Assembly: GCA_045599805.1 (NCBI GenBank)
Contig: JAZRWQ010000046.1
Span: forward strand, 1-29,028
Origin: JAZRWQ01 sp045599805
GTDB lineage: Bacteria; Bacillota; Clostridia; Oscillospirales; UMGS1783
DNA length: 29,028 bases
Direction of reading: 5' to 3'
The notes beneath the pieces were generated by a model, which saw only the letters and a list, made by a program, of their open reading frames with translations, was not told where the DNA came from and searched no databases. Positions 16,654 through 24,084 of this stretch are shown piece after piece (position 1 is the stretch's first letter; each line of letters opens with the position of its first letter). The translations under genes were made by a program, and so were the position numbers.

Positions 16654-16674
16654 TGCAACATAATGAGGATTATG
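16654..16674 (-). repeat. Right 21-bp inverted repeat
   Basis: Begins TGCAA, then CATAATGAGGATTATG. Perfect inverted copy of 16493-16513. It lies 36 bp before the start codon at 16711. Confidence 0.95.
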
Positions 16675-16710
16675 TTTTAAATCTCAAAAACAAGAAAAGG
16701 AGATAAAAAG

Positions 16711-18774
16711 ATGAAAAGCACAAAGAAATCGCTGCTTATCAGTATTCTTTCGATATGCCTTTGCGTTGCAATGTTACTCGGCACTACATACGCATGGTTT
16801 ACCGACAGCGTACAGAGCGGCATAAACACCATTCAGGCAGGCAATCTGGATGTTGAATTGTATCATGCAAATCCAAAACTTATTGAAGAAAAAGGAGAAA
16901 TGGAAAAGGTTACTGCCGACACCAAACTGTTTACGAATGTTGAGCTTTGGGAGCCCGGCGCATTCGCTATGGAGGTTCTTTCGGTAGCAAACGAAGGCAA
17001 TCTTGCGCTTAAATACAACCTGAATTTCAACTTTGACAATGAAACAAAGGTTGACGGCCACGGACTTTCCGAGGTTTTAAAGGTTGGCGTTCTTACTATG
17101 GAAGAACAGACACCGCTTGAAACCCGTGAACAGTTTGTAAGCTATCTTAATGAATATGACAAGTGGCAGCCCCTTGCTTCTTTCTCCGAATCCGGAAACC
17201 TTGTGGCAGAAGATGAAAACAGCTGGTCAACAAAAATGTACGTCATCTATTGGGAGCCCGGCGAAAACGATAACCTTTACAACATGAATAATGGCAATAA
17301 GGATGAAACGCTTACCATCGACCTCGGCGTAAACCTCGTTGCCACTCAGGACACCGTTGAAGCCGACAGCTTTGACAATCAGTACGATGCCGGAACTGTA
17401 ATTCCTACGCTTGTAAGCGAAAAAGTTGAGGAAGACAAAGACACCGTACTAAAAGATAATAAAAACGGCATTAAGGTAACCGTACCCGCCGGTGGATCGG
17501 GCGATGCCACGACTCTCAATCTTTTTATTGAACCTACAGATAAGCCGGCAAATATTGTTGTTACATCAAATCAGGGATATAAGAGTGTAGAAGTAACACT
17601 TAAAGACCAAAATGGCAAGAAAGTTTCTTCATCAGGTGATTTACTTTATATTGCTGAAATAAATGTCGGTAAGGGATGTTCCGGTCTTAAGTTGTATCAC
17701 AATGCTTCTGAAATGGTACGCGATGGTGCAGTTGTTGCCGACCATTATTCTTACGACGATGCTACCGGTATCGCAACCGCATATATTAGCAGCTTCTCTC
17801 CGTTTACCGTTGTGTTTGATGCAGTCGCACAGATAGGTGATGCAAAGTTCAGTTCACTTCAGGCAGCAGTTGACACGGTAAAGAGCGGCGAAACAATCGA
17901 ACTGCTTTGCTCCGTAACATCCGGATTCAGCGGTATTGAACAAATACTCGGTAAGGATTTTACCGTTGATATGGGCACACCGATGATTCAGGATGATTAT
18001 GGTAACTGGACTGATGGCGGCAGTATCTATGTTGTCGATGCAGCAACAGGTTTAAAATATTATGGCGGCGGCAAACAGATGGCGATTGACGGTAATTTCA
18101 AAGGCACCGATTTGTATATTCCGGAAGGTGTTGAAGAGCTTGTTCGTATGAAAACAGCATACAATGCTCCCAATCTTACCAGAATTTATTTTCCGACAAC
18201 TATAAAAGAAATTCATGGCAGAGAGTTTATAAACTGCAAAAAATTGGAGAAGATATACAGCAAGGTCGGTGATCAGTATGTAGAAGGATTGCCTCAGACC
18301 CTTACTTTTATCGGTGAATCCGCTTTCCAAAGCTGCACTGCTTTATCTATGGCTATTGAAATTCCGGATGGAATCAATAAAGTATGTGTTGGCGCTTTTT
18401 ATGAGGCGGCAATTACTTCGGTAGTTTTCCATTCAGATATTACAGGCATAGGAGAGGGTGCATTTCGTGCTTGTACAAATTTGACAGAGGTTACTCTTCC
18501 TTCATCTATTGTGTCTCTCGGTAATTATGTGTTCAGAGATTGTGCAAATTTGAAGACCATGAGATTTGAATTTGAATCGGTTCCCGATTCCTTTGAGTCC
18601 TTCTCTTTTGCATCGGTTAGTGCGCTATTTAATAATACAGCAGACAGAACCGTTTTAGTTAAGAATCAAGCAGTTGCAGATGCTATGTGGTCAAAGCTTG
18701 ATCCTGCTGCACGGGCTCACTACACTATTAAGAATATTGACAATGAATCCATAATTTACTATCCCGTTGGCTAA
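16711..18774 (+). CDS. SipW-type secreted protein with BspA-like leucine-rich repeats
   Basis: 687 aa, predicted surface-exposed or matrix protein. The leader (residues 1-30) ends LLGTTYAWFTD and is followed by QAGNLDVELYH, nearly the same module as in the gene at 124. A TasA-like beta domain runs to about 215, and a middle region to about 365 ends SFSPFTVVFD. A short 'IG-x-x-KFSSLQAAVDTVKSGETIELL'-like segment follows. From about 464 to 640 there are several BspA-type LRR_5 repeats, with the pattern 'L-x-x-I-x-(L/I)P-x-x-(I/V)-x-x-I-x-x-x-AF-x-x-C-x-x-L' (IGESAFQSCTAL, IGEGAFRACTNL, LGNYVFRDCANL). Such repeats often mediate adhesion. AAAAGGAGAT precedes the ATG. The C-terminal half looks more AT-rich than its neighbours. 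There is no sortase motif. Expression is probably under the invertible promoter upstream. Confidence 0.88.
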   Translation: MKSTKKSLLISILSICLCVAMLLGTTYAWFTDSVQSGINTIQAGNLDVELYHANPKLIEEKGEMEKVTADTKLFTNVELWEPGAFAMEVLSVANEGNLALKYNLNFNFDNETKVDGHGLSEVLKVGVLTMEEQTPLETREQFVSYLNEYDKWQPLASFSESGNLVAEDENSWSTKMYVIYWEPGENDNLYNMNNGNKDETLTIDLGVNLVATQDTVEADSFDNQYDAGTVIPTLVSEKVEEDKDTVLKDNKNGIKVTVPAGGSGDATTLNLFIEPTDKPANIVVTSNQGYKSVEVTLKDQNGKKVSSSGDLLYIAEINVGKGCSGLKLYHNASEMVRDGAVVADHYSYDDATGIATAYISSFSPFTVVFDAVAQIGDAKFSSLQAAVDTVKSGETIELLCSVTSGFSGIEQILGKDFTVDMGTPMIQDDYGNWTDGGSIYVVDAATGLKYYGGGKQMAIDGNFKGTDLYIPEGVEELVRMKTAYNAPNLTRIYFPTTIKEIHGREFINCKKLEKIYSKVGDQYVEGLPQTLTFIGESAFQSCTALSMAIEIPDGINKVCVGAFYEAAITSVVFHSDITGIGEGAFRACTNLTEVTLPSSIVSLGNYVFRDCANLKTMRFEFESVPDSFESFSFASVSALFNNTADRTVLVKNQAVADAMWSKLDPAARAHYTIKNIDNESIIYYPVG

Positions 18775-18798
18775 AAACTATTAGAGAATAATCTATTC

Positions 18799-18827
18799 GC
18801 GCTCCCCTTTATGGGGAGCGCTTTTTT
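18799..18827 (+). terminator. Terminator of the second SipW-type gene
   Basis: Stem GCGCTCCCC, loop TTTAT, stem GGGGAGCGC, six Ts. The next promoter's -35 starts two bases after the T run. Confidence 0.92.
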
Positions 18828-18828
18828 G

Positions 18829-18856
18829 TTGACATATCGTGTCGCCGTGCTATAAT
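18829..18856 (+). promoter_or_regulatory. ABC transporter promoter
   Basis: TTGACA (18829-18834), a 16-bp spacer and TATAAT (18851-18856), 44 bp before the TTG start. Confidence 0.75.
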
Positions 18857-18900
18857 TTAGGTGGGATTGTAAATTTTGGTTAAAGCATGGGGGAATTGCT

Positions 18901-20619
18901 TTGTTAAAAAGATTTATGGTGTATTACAGGCCGCATATAAAGCTCTTTGTGCTTGATATGCTGGCGGCGCTTTTAATTTCGGCTATCGGCGTTGTATATC
19001 CCATCGTTACCAACGAGATGCTGGAAACCCTTATCCCGAATAAGGATATCCGCGGCATAGTTTTTGCCGGGGTTCTGGTGCTTGTGCTGTATATCATAAG
19101 AATGCTGCTGCGCTATTTTGTGCAGTATTACGGGCATATGATAGGCACGGGGATGCAGGCGCAGATGCGCCGCGATATGTTTACGCATCTTGAAAGTCTG
19201 CCCTATTCGTATTATGACAATAACGAAACGGGGCATATCCTCTCGCGCATGACAAACGACCTTTTCGATATCGCCGAGCTGGCGCATCACGGCCCCGAAA
19301 ACGTGGTGATAAGCCTGCTCACGCTTATAGGCTCGCTTATTTATCTGTGCACTATAAACGTGTGGCTGTCGCTTATCGTGCTGATAAGCGTGCCGGTGCT
19401 TTTTGCCGTTGCGCTGCATTTCCGCAAGGGTATGCGCGCCGCCTTTAAAGAGCGCAGGATAACCACCGCGCAGATAAACGCTTCTTTGGAAAGCAGCGTT
19501 ACCGGCGTAAGAGTAACCAAGGCGTTTGCCAACAGCGAAAAGGAATTCGAAAAGTTTGAGAAGAACAACAATCTGTTCGTCGAGGCATGCAAAAAGGCGT
19601 ACCGCGCCATGGGCAAGTTTTTCTCGGTATCCAACTTCGTTACCGACTTTTTCAACGTAATCATAATAATCTCCGGCGGCATCTTCCTTTATGCCGGGCA
19701 GATATCCTTTGCAAATTACACAGCCTTTATCGTTTCGGTACAGCTGTTTTTAACTCCGGTAAATACCCTTATAAATTTCATGGAGCAGTATCAGAACGGC
19801 GTAACCGGCTTTGCCCGCTTTATTGAGGTAATGGACGAAGTCCCCGAGAAGGAAAACGACGGCGCAAAGGACATAGGCAGGGTAACGGGCGAGATAGAGT
19901 TCAAGGACGTTTCCTTTAAATATGAAAGCGCCGAGGGCGAGGTGCTCGACCATATAAGCTTCAAGGTGCCGCAAGGCCAGCGTCTTGCGCTCGTCGGCCA
20001 TTCGGGCGGCGGCAAAACCACCGTCTGCCATCTTATCCCAAACTTCTATCGCGTTGATGACGGCGAAATACTTATCGACGGCGTTAATATAAACGATATA
20101 ACCTTCTCGTCTCTGCGCCGCAATATCGGAATCGTTCAGCAGGACGTATTCTTGTTCGGCGGCACGATCCGCGACAATATCCTCTACGGCAGGCTTGACG
20201 CCACCGAGGAGGAGATGATAGAGGCCGCCAAGCGCGCCAATATCCACGACCATATAATGACGCTGCCGAACGGCTACGATACCGATATCGGCGAGCGCGG
20301 CGTCAAGCTGTCGGGCGGGCAGAAGCAGCGCATAAGCATAGCGAGGGTTTTCCTTAAAAACCCCGCCATCCTCATTCTCGATGAGGCAACCAGCGCTCTC
20401 GACAACACCACCGAAATACTTATCCAGCAGGCGCTTGACGAGCTGTGCAGCGGCAGAACGACCATCGTCGTTGCCCACCGCCTTTCCACCATCAAGAACG
20501 CCGATGAGATCGCCGTAATAGACAAAGGAAAGCTTGTTGAAAAGGGCACGCATGAAGCTCTTATGGAAAAAGGCGGCATCTATAAAGCGCTTTACTCATT
20601 GCAGTTCCGCGATAACTGA
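18901..20619 (+). CDS. ABC exporter, fused membrane and ATPase domains
   Basis: 572 aa, the usual length of a bacterial half-transporter. The N-terminal membrane domain has six hydrophobic segments within residues 13-300. The ATPase domain has Walker A GHSGGGKT (366-373), a Q-loop in GIVQQDVFLFGG, signature LSGGQKQR, Walker B ILILDEATSALD and the H-loop VAHRLST. It must dimerise; as there is no partner gene next to it, a homodimer is likely. The substrate cannot be told from sequence; the MsbA/drug and lipid exporter group is the closest type. The start is TTG, with GGGGGA 7 nt upstream. Monocistronic, convergent with the WYL regulator. Confidence 0.93.
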   Translation: MLKRFMVYYRPHIKLFVLDMLAALLISAIGVVYPIVTNEMLETLIPNKDIRGIVFAGVLVLVLYIIRMLLRYFVQYYGHMIGTGMQAQMRRDMFTHLESLPYSYYDNNETGHILSRMTNDLFDIAELAHHGPENVVISLLTLIGSLIYLCTINVWLSLIVLISVPVLFAVALHFRKGMRAAFKERRITTAQINASLESSVTGVRVTKAFANSEKEFEKFEKNNNLFVEACKKAYRAMGKFFSVSNFVTDFFNVIIIISGGIFLYAGQISFANYTAFIVSVQLFLTPVNTLINFMEQYQNGVTGFARFIEVMDEVPEKENDGAKDIGRVTGEIEFKDVSFKYESAEGEVLDHISFKVPQGQRLALVGHSGGGKTTVCHLIPNFYRVDDGEILIDGVNINDITFSSLRRNIGIVQQDVFLFGGTIRDNILYGRLDATEEEMIEAAKRANIHDHIMTLPNGYDTDIGERGVKLSGGQKQRISIARVFLKNPAILILDEATSALDNTTEILIQQALDELCSGRTTIVVAHRLSTIKNADEIAVIDKGKLVEKGTHEALMEKGGIYKALYSLQFRDN

Positions 20620-20620
20620 T

Positions 20621-20657
20621 AAAAAAATCTCCTCATTCACATGAGGAGAATTTTTTT
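20621..20657. terminator. Bidirectional terminator between ABC exporter and WYL gene
   Basis: A run of A, stem TCTCCTCAT, loop TCAC, stem ATGAGGAGA, then T7. The T run overlaps the WYL stop codon on the other strand. Confidence 0.88.
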
Positions 20658-21645
20658 AATCCTGATATTTATTCAGTGCATTTGCAAGGTCGTTTCGTAT
20701 TTCCTGCCTGAGGTCCGGCGGCGAAAGCACCTCGACCGACTGGCTGTACTGCAGCGCCCAGTAGATCATGGCGTTGCGGTTTACCGTTACCATAACGGTG
20801 CTGTGGTCTTCGTCCTCGGGAATGAATACGGTATCGGCGCCGAACCAGTCGATAACGTCGCTTACGGCGCTGTTCAGAATTCTGAAGCGCACGGGCACGC
20901 TGTCGCCGGCAAACATATAGATGTGCTCGGCAAGGTGCTTGGGCACGTTAAGGCCCTGTTCCAGACCGCGTATCTTTTTATGGTCCTTTGCCGGTGTGTC
21001 GAGCAAAACGATATCGGTTATTTTGTCAAGGCGGTAATTTGCCACCGAATCGTATTTGTCGTTATTGCATACAAGATAATACCTGCCGTTTGCGGCAACG
21101 ATGCGCAGGGGATTTATAAGGTATCTGCGCACCTCGTTATCCTTCATCCTCGGGTGAAGCTTCTTGTCGGTGCCGAACTCGTTGTAGGTGAATTCCACCT
21201 GACGCGACTTTGTTATCGCCTCGTCAAGTATTTCGAGGGTGTAGGAAAGCTGTTTGTTTTCAATGCGGCGCTCGTACAGCGTAACTATGTTCGCGGCGCC
21301 TGGGCTGAAATACCTGCTTGAAAGATTTTTAAGCTTGTCTATAAGCGAGCGGCAGAGGTTGCCGGGGATGTGCTTGGAGAAAATTATGCTGTCAATGAGA
21401 AGCCTTAGTTCGCTGTCATCGAAATCGTGATTCAGATACCAGCCGCCGTTATGCTCAATGTCATAGCAGTCCATAAGCAGCTTTATGTTGCGCGAAACCG
21501 CCTTGCGTTCGCTTTCCATGCCGTAGTCGCGCATAAGCAGTTCTATTATATCCTGCTGTTTTAACGGGTGCTCGGCGTCCGAGTACCTTTTAAGTATTTC
21601 GAGAATGTATATCGGAATCAGTTTTTTGGGCTGCATACTGTCCAT
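20656..21645 (-). CDS. WYL-domain transcriptional regulator
   Basis: 329 aa with the chosen start. The N-terminal winged helix-turn-helix (about 1-80, with a KQQDIIELLMRDYG segment followed by RKAVSRNIKLL) is joined to a WYL domain (about 150-225, with PLRIVAANGRYYLVCNN and NYRLDKI) and a C-terminal WCX-like extension. WYL domains sense nucleic acids or small ligands; the target genes here are unknown, although the divergent U32 gene is an obvious candidate. AAGGAGG lies 7 nt before the ATG at 21645. In-frame ATGs upstream either touch the ribosome binding site or lie in the promoter. Confidence 0.9.
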   Translation of the reverse strand: MDSMQPKKLIPIYILEILKRYSDAEHPLKQQDIIELLMRDYGMESERKAVSRNIKLLMDCYDIEHNGGWYLNHDFDDSELRLLIDSIIFSKHIPGNLCRSLIDKLKNLSSRYFSPGAANIVTLYERRIENKQLSYTLEILDEAITKSRQVEFTYNEFGTDKKLHPRMKDNEVRRYLINPLRIVAANGRYYLVCNNDKYDSVANYRLDKITDIVLLDTPAKDHKKIRGLEQGLNVPKHLAEHIYMFAGDSVPVRFRILNSAVSDVIDWFGADTVFIPEDEDHSTVMVTVNRNAMIYWALQYSQSVEVLSPPDLRQEIRNDLANALNKYQD

Positions 21646-21664
21646 GATCATCCCTCCTTGAATC

Positions 21665-21693
21665 ATTGTAGCATTTATCCATGCCTTTTGCAA
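21665..21693 (-). promoter_or_regulatory. WYL regulator promoter
   Basis: On the minus strand TTGCAA (21688-21693), 17 bp, TACAAT (21665-21670) preceded by TGC (extended -10). Confidence 0.7.
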
Positions 21694-21749
21694 TAGCGCC
21701 ACGCACCGTTTTCGGTACATAAAAAATGCTTTAATCTTTTTTTGCGATA

Positions 21750-21758
21750 TGGTATAAT
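21750..21758 (+). promoter_or_regulatory. Extended -10 promoter of the U32 gene
   Basis: TGG directly before TATAAT (21753-21758). The -35 at 21730-21735 (TTTAAT) is poor, as expected for an extended -10 promoter. The start codon is 21 bp downstream, so the leader is very short. Confidence 0.6.
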
Positions 21759-21779
21759 ACTAAAAAAGAGGTGGTAACA

Positions 21780-23807
21780 ATGGCTGAAATACTTGCGCCT
21801 GCCGGCAGCTTCGAACAGCTCACGGCGGCCTGCCGCAGCGGCGCCGATGCGGTATATCTCGGTGCGAAAAGCTTTAATGCGCGCATGGCGGCGGATAATT
21901 TTGCCGATTTAAAGGATGCCGTTTCCTATTGTCATAAGCGCGGCGTAAAGGTTTACGTTACCCTTAATACCCTCTTTTGCGAAAACGAGATACAAAAGGT
22001 TTCGGACACCTTACGGGAAATAGCTTTAAGCGGTGCCGATGCCGTTATCGCTGCAGATATGGGCACGGCGCTTCTTGTCAGGGAATGTTGCCCGTCGCTT
22101 CCCATGCACGCCTCCACGCAGATGACGGTGCATAATCTTGCCGGCGTTAAAATACTGGAATCGCTCGGCTTCAAAAGGGTTATCCTTGCAAGGGAATTAT
22201 CAAAGGAAGAGATAGCCGAAATAGTGAAAAACACCTCCCTTGAAGTTGAGGTGTTCGTTCACGGCGCGTTATGCATGTGTATGTCCGGGCAATGCTATCT
22301 TTCGGGCATCCTCGGCCAGCGCAGCGGAAACCGCGGCAGATGTGCCCAGCCCTGCCGTCTCAATTTCAAAACAAAGGACAGGGAATACGCCCTGTCGTTA
22401 AAGGATTTATCGCTTATAGAAAAGCTTAAGGAGCTTGAGCGCATCGGCGTAAGCTCATTCAAAATAGAAGGGCGCATGAAGCGTCCCGAATATGTTGCCG
22501 CGGCGGTGAGCGCCTGCGTTAAGGCACGCGCCGGAGAAAAACCGGATACCGAAACCCTGCGCGCCGTATTCTCGCGCAGCGGATTTACCGACGGGTATTT
22601 TGTTTCAAAGCGCGATACCGATATGTTCGGCATCCGCACCAAAGAAGATGTTACCGCCGCCAAGGGCGTTCTGCAGTCTCTTGAAAACAGCTATAAGCTT
22701 GAAAAGGGACGTGTAGGGCTTGATATGTCCTTCAGCGCAATGGCAAACGCCCCCATGTCGCTTACCGTTACCGACGGGAAAAATTCATTCACCGCCTTGG
22801 GAAGCATCCCTCAGACCGCCGAGCGAATAAGCGTGAAAGCGGACGGAATAACGCAGAATCTGCAAAAGCTGGGCGGCACGCAGTACATTACCGGCAGTAT
22901 AGATATATCGCTTGATGACGGGCTGTATATTCCCAGCGCCGAAATAAACGCCCTGCGCAAGAGCGCGGTGGAGGGCATGGACGGTCTTCGCGGCAGGATA
23001 ACGCCGCACAAGTTCACTCCGCTTCCGAAGCTTGCCTCGGCGCCCGTGCAAAACGGCAGAAAGATATATACGATGCTTACATCTTCAAGCCAGTACAGCG
23101 ACGAGATAGGCAAGCAGAGCGACCTTGTTTTTGTGCCGGTTGACGAGATAACAAAAGAGCTTGCGGACAGCCTTAAGGATAAGCTTGTAGGGCGGATACC
23201 GCGCTTCCTTTTCGGCGGCGCGCAGAACAAATGCTACGCCATGCTGAAATCGTTAAAGGAATCGGGACTGAAAAAGGTGAGCGCTGCAAATTTAGGCGCG
23301 ATATACCTTGCCAAAAAGCTCGGTTTTGAAATTTACGGTGAGTATACTCTCGGCATAATGAACCGTCTGTCGTTAACGGCATATAAGCGTCTGGGACTTA
23401 AGGAGGCTGACCTTTCCTTCGAAAACTCGCTTGCGAATGCGAGCGCGATAACCCCGGTTATCCCCTTCGGGGTACTCGCCTACGGGCATCTGCCGCTTAT
23501 GAGCTTCCGCTTGTGCCCCGGCAGATCCAAAAACGGCTGCGGTGACTGCAAGGGCAAAAACAAGATAACCGACAGACAGGGCAACGATTTTACCCTTATC
23601 TGCAAAAACCGTATGTATACCTTGATGCTCAACCCCATGGCGCTGTATATGGGCGACCGCAAGGACGAAATAAACGCCGACCATTACACCCTCCTTTTCA
23701 CCGAGGAAAACGCCGAAAGCTGCCGCCGCATACTTTTTACCTTCAAGCGCGGCGAGGAGTATTCCGGCAAGTACACACGAGGGCTGTACTATAAGAATCT
23801 GTTATAA
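21780..23807 (+). CDS. Peptidase U32 family protein, RlhA-like
   Basis: 675 aa. Begins AEILAPAGSFEQLTAACRSGADAVYLG, the usual start of the U32 TIM-barrel fold. The family signature VFVHGALCMCMSGQC is near residue 160, followed by RGRCAQPCR; together with CPGRSKNGCGDCKG near 585 the cysteines suggest an iron-sulfur cluster. The length and the extra middle domain match E. coli RlhA, which hydroxylates C2501 in 23S rRNA, so RNA modification is more likely than proteolysis (inference from family). AGAGGTGG fixes the ATG at 21780 over a GTG at 21771. Monocistronic and divergent from the WYL regulator. Confidence 0.9.
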   Translation: MAEILAPAGSFEQLTAACRSGADAVYLGAKSFNARMAADNFADLKDAVSYCHKRGVKVYVTLNTLFCENEIQKVSDTLREIALSGADAVIAADMGTALLVRECCPSLPMHASTQMTVHNLAGVKILESLGFKRVILARELSKEEIAEIVKNTSLEVEVFVHGALCMCMSGQCYLSGILGQRSGNRGRCAQPCRLNFKTKDREYALSLKDLSLIEKLKELERIGVSSFKIEGRMKRPEYVAAAVSACVKARAGEKPDTETLRAVFSRSGFTDGYFVSKRDTDMFGIRTKEDVTAAKGVLQSLENSYKLEKGRVGLDMSFSAMANAPMSLTVTDGKNSFTALGSIPQTAERISVKADGITQNLQKLGGTQYITGSIDISLDDGLYIPSAEINALRKSAVEGMDGLRGRITPHKFTPLPKLASAPVQNGRKIYTMLTSSSQYSDEIGKQSDLVFVPVDEITKELADSLKDKLVGRIPRFLFGGAQNKCYAMLKSLKESGLKKVSAANLGAIYLAKKLGFEIYGEYTLGIMNRLSLTAYKRLGLKEADLSFENSLANASAITPVIPFGVLAYGHLPLMSFRLCPGRSKNGCGDCKGKNKITDRQGNDFTLICKNRMYTLMLNPMALYMGDRKDEINADHYTLLFTEENAESCRRILFTFKRGEEYSGKYTRGLYYKNLL

Positions 23808-23818
23808 GAATCTATTAT

Positions 23819-23850
23819 AAAAAACTGCTCATCTTTGATGAGCAGTTTTT
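23819..23850. terminator. Bidirectional terminator between the U32 gene and copZ
   Basis: Stem AAAACTGCTCATC, loop TTT, and its complement, with T runs on both strands. Confidence 0.9.
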
Positions 23851-23869
23851 CATTTAAAGTTTTTTTAGG

Positions 23870-24070
23870 TTACTTTATTTCGGTAACGCCAAAGCCTAAA
23901 TCCTCAATGGCTTCCTTTACCTTTTTTTCGTCGATGTCGGCGGCGGTGATCACTGCCTCTTTGTTTTCAAGGCTTACCTTGTACTCACAGCCGAGAGCGC
24001 CGAGGGCGTTTTCAACGCGGCCTACGCATTTCATGCACATCATGCCGTCTATTTTTACTGTTTTTGTCAT
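23870..24070 (-). CDS. copZ: Copper chaperone CopZ-like HMA protein
   Basis: 66 aa, a single heavy-metal-associated domain. The metal site is GMMCMKC, with C12 and C15 and an unusual second Met in place of the common Thr/Ser. It would carry Cu(I) in the cytosol to the P-type ATPase encoded just upstream. GGAGG lies before the ATG, 14 nt after the copA stop, so the two are co-transcribed. A general heavy-metal-binding role cannot be excluded. Confidence 0.88.
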   Translation of the reverse strand: MTKTVKIDGMMCMKCVGRVENALGALGCEYKVSLENKEAVITAADIDEKKVKEAIEDLGFGVTEIK

Positions 24071-24084
24071 TTTGTTTTCCTCCG

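Larger units (their letters stand above)
16493..16674. other. Candidate invertible promoter element (phase switch), apparent OFF orientation
   Basis: 182 bp bounded by perfect 21-bp inverted repeats. The 140 bp between them contain a sigmaA promoter on the minus strand and a small GC hairpin with T runs. In the given orientation no good promoter points into the SipW-type gene at 16711. Inversion would put the -10 at about 16625-16630, leading to a leader of about 75 nt before the ATG. This layout matches known phase-variable promoters of gut bacteria and the 21-bp repeat switches of C. difficile. Which recombinase would act is unknown; none is in the window. Confidence 0.75.

Noticed and set aside
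16493..16674. MITE or other transposon remnant instead of a switch
   Set aside because: The terminal repeats would fit, but I find no target-site duplication next to them, and the enclosed promoter and its position before a surface gene fit an invertible promoter better. Not fully excluded.
16647..16676. Plus-strand promoter for the gene at 16711 (ATGACC, 18 bp, TATGTT)
   Set aside because: Both boxes match the consensus at only four of six positions and overlap the right repeat; much weaker than the minus-strand promoter in the element.
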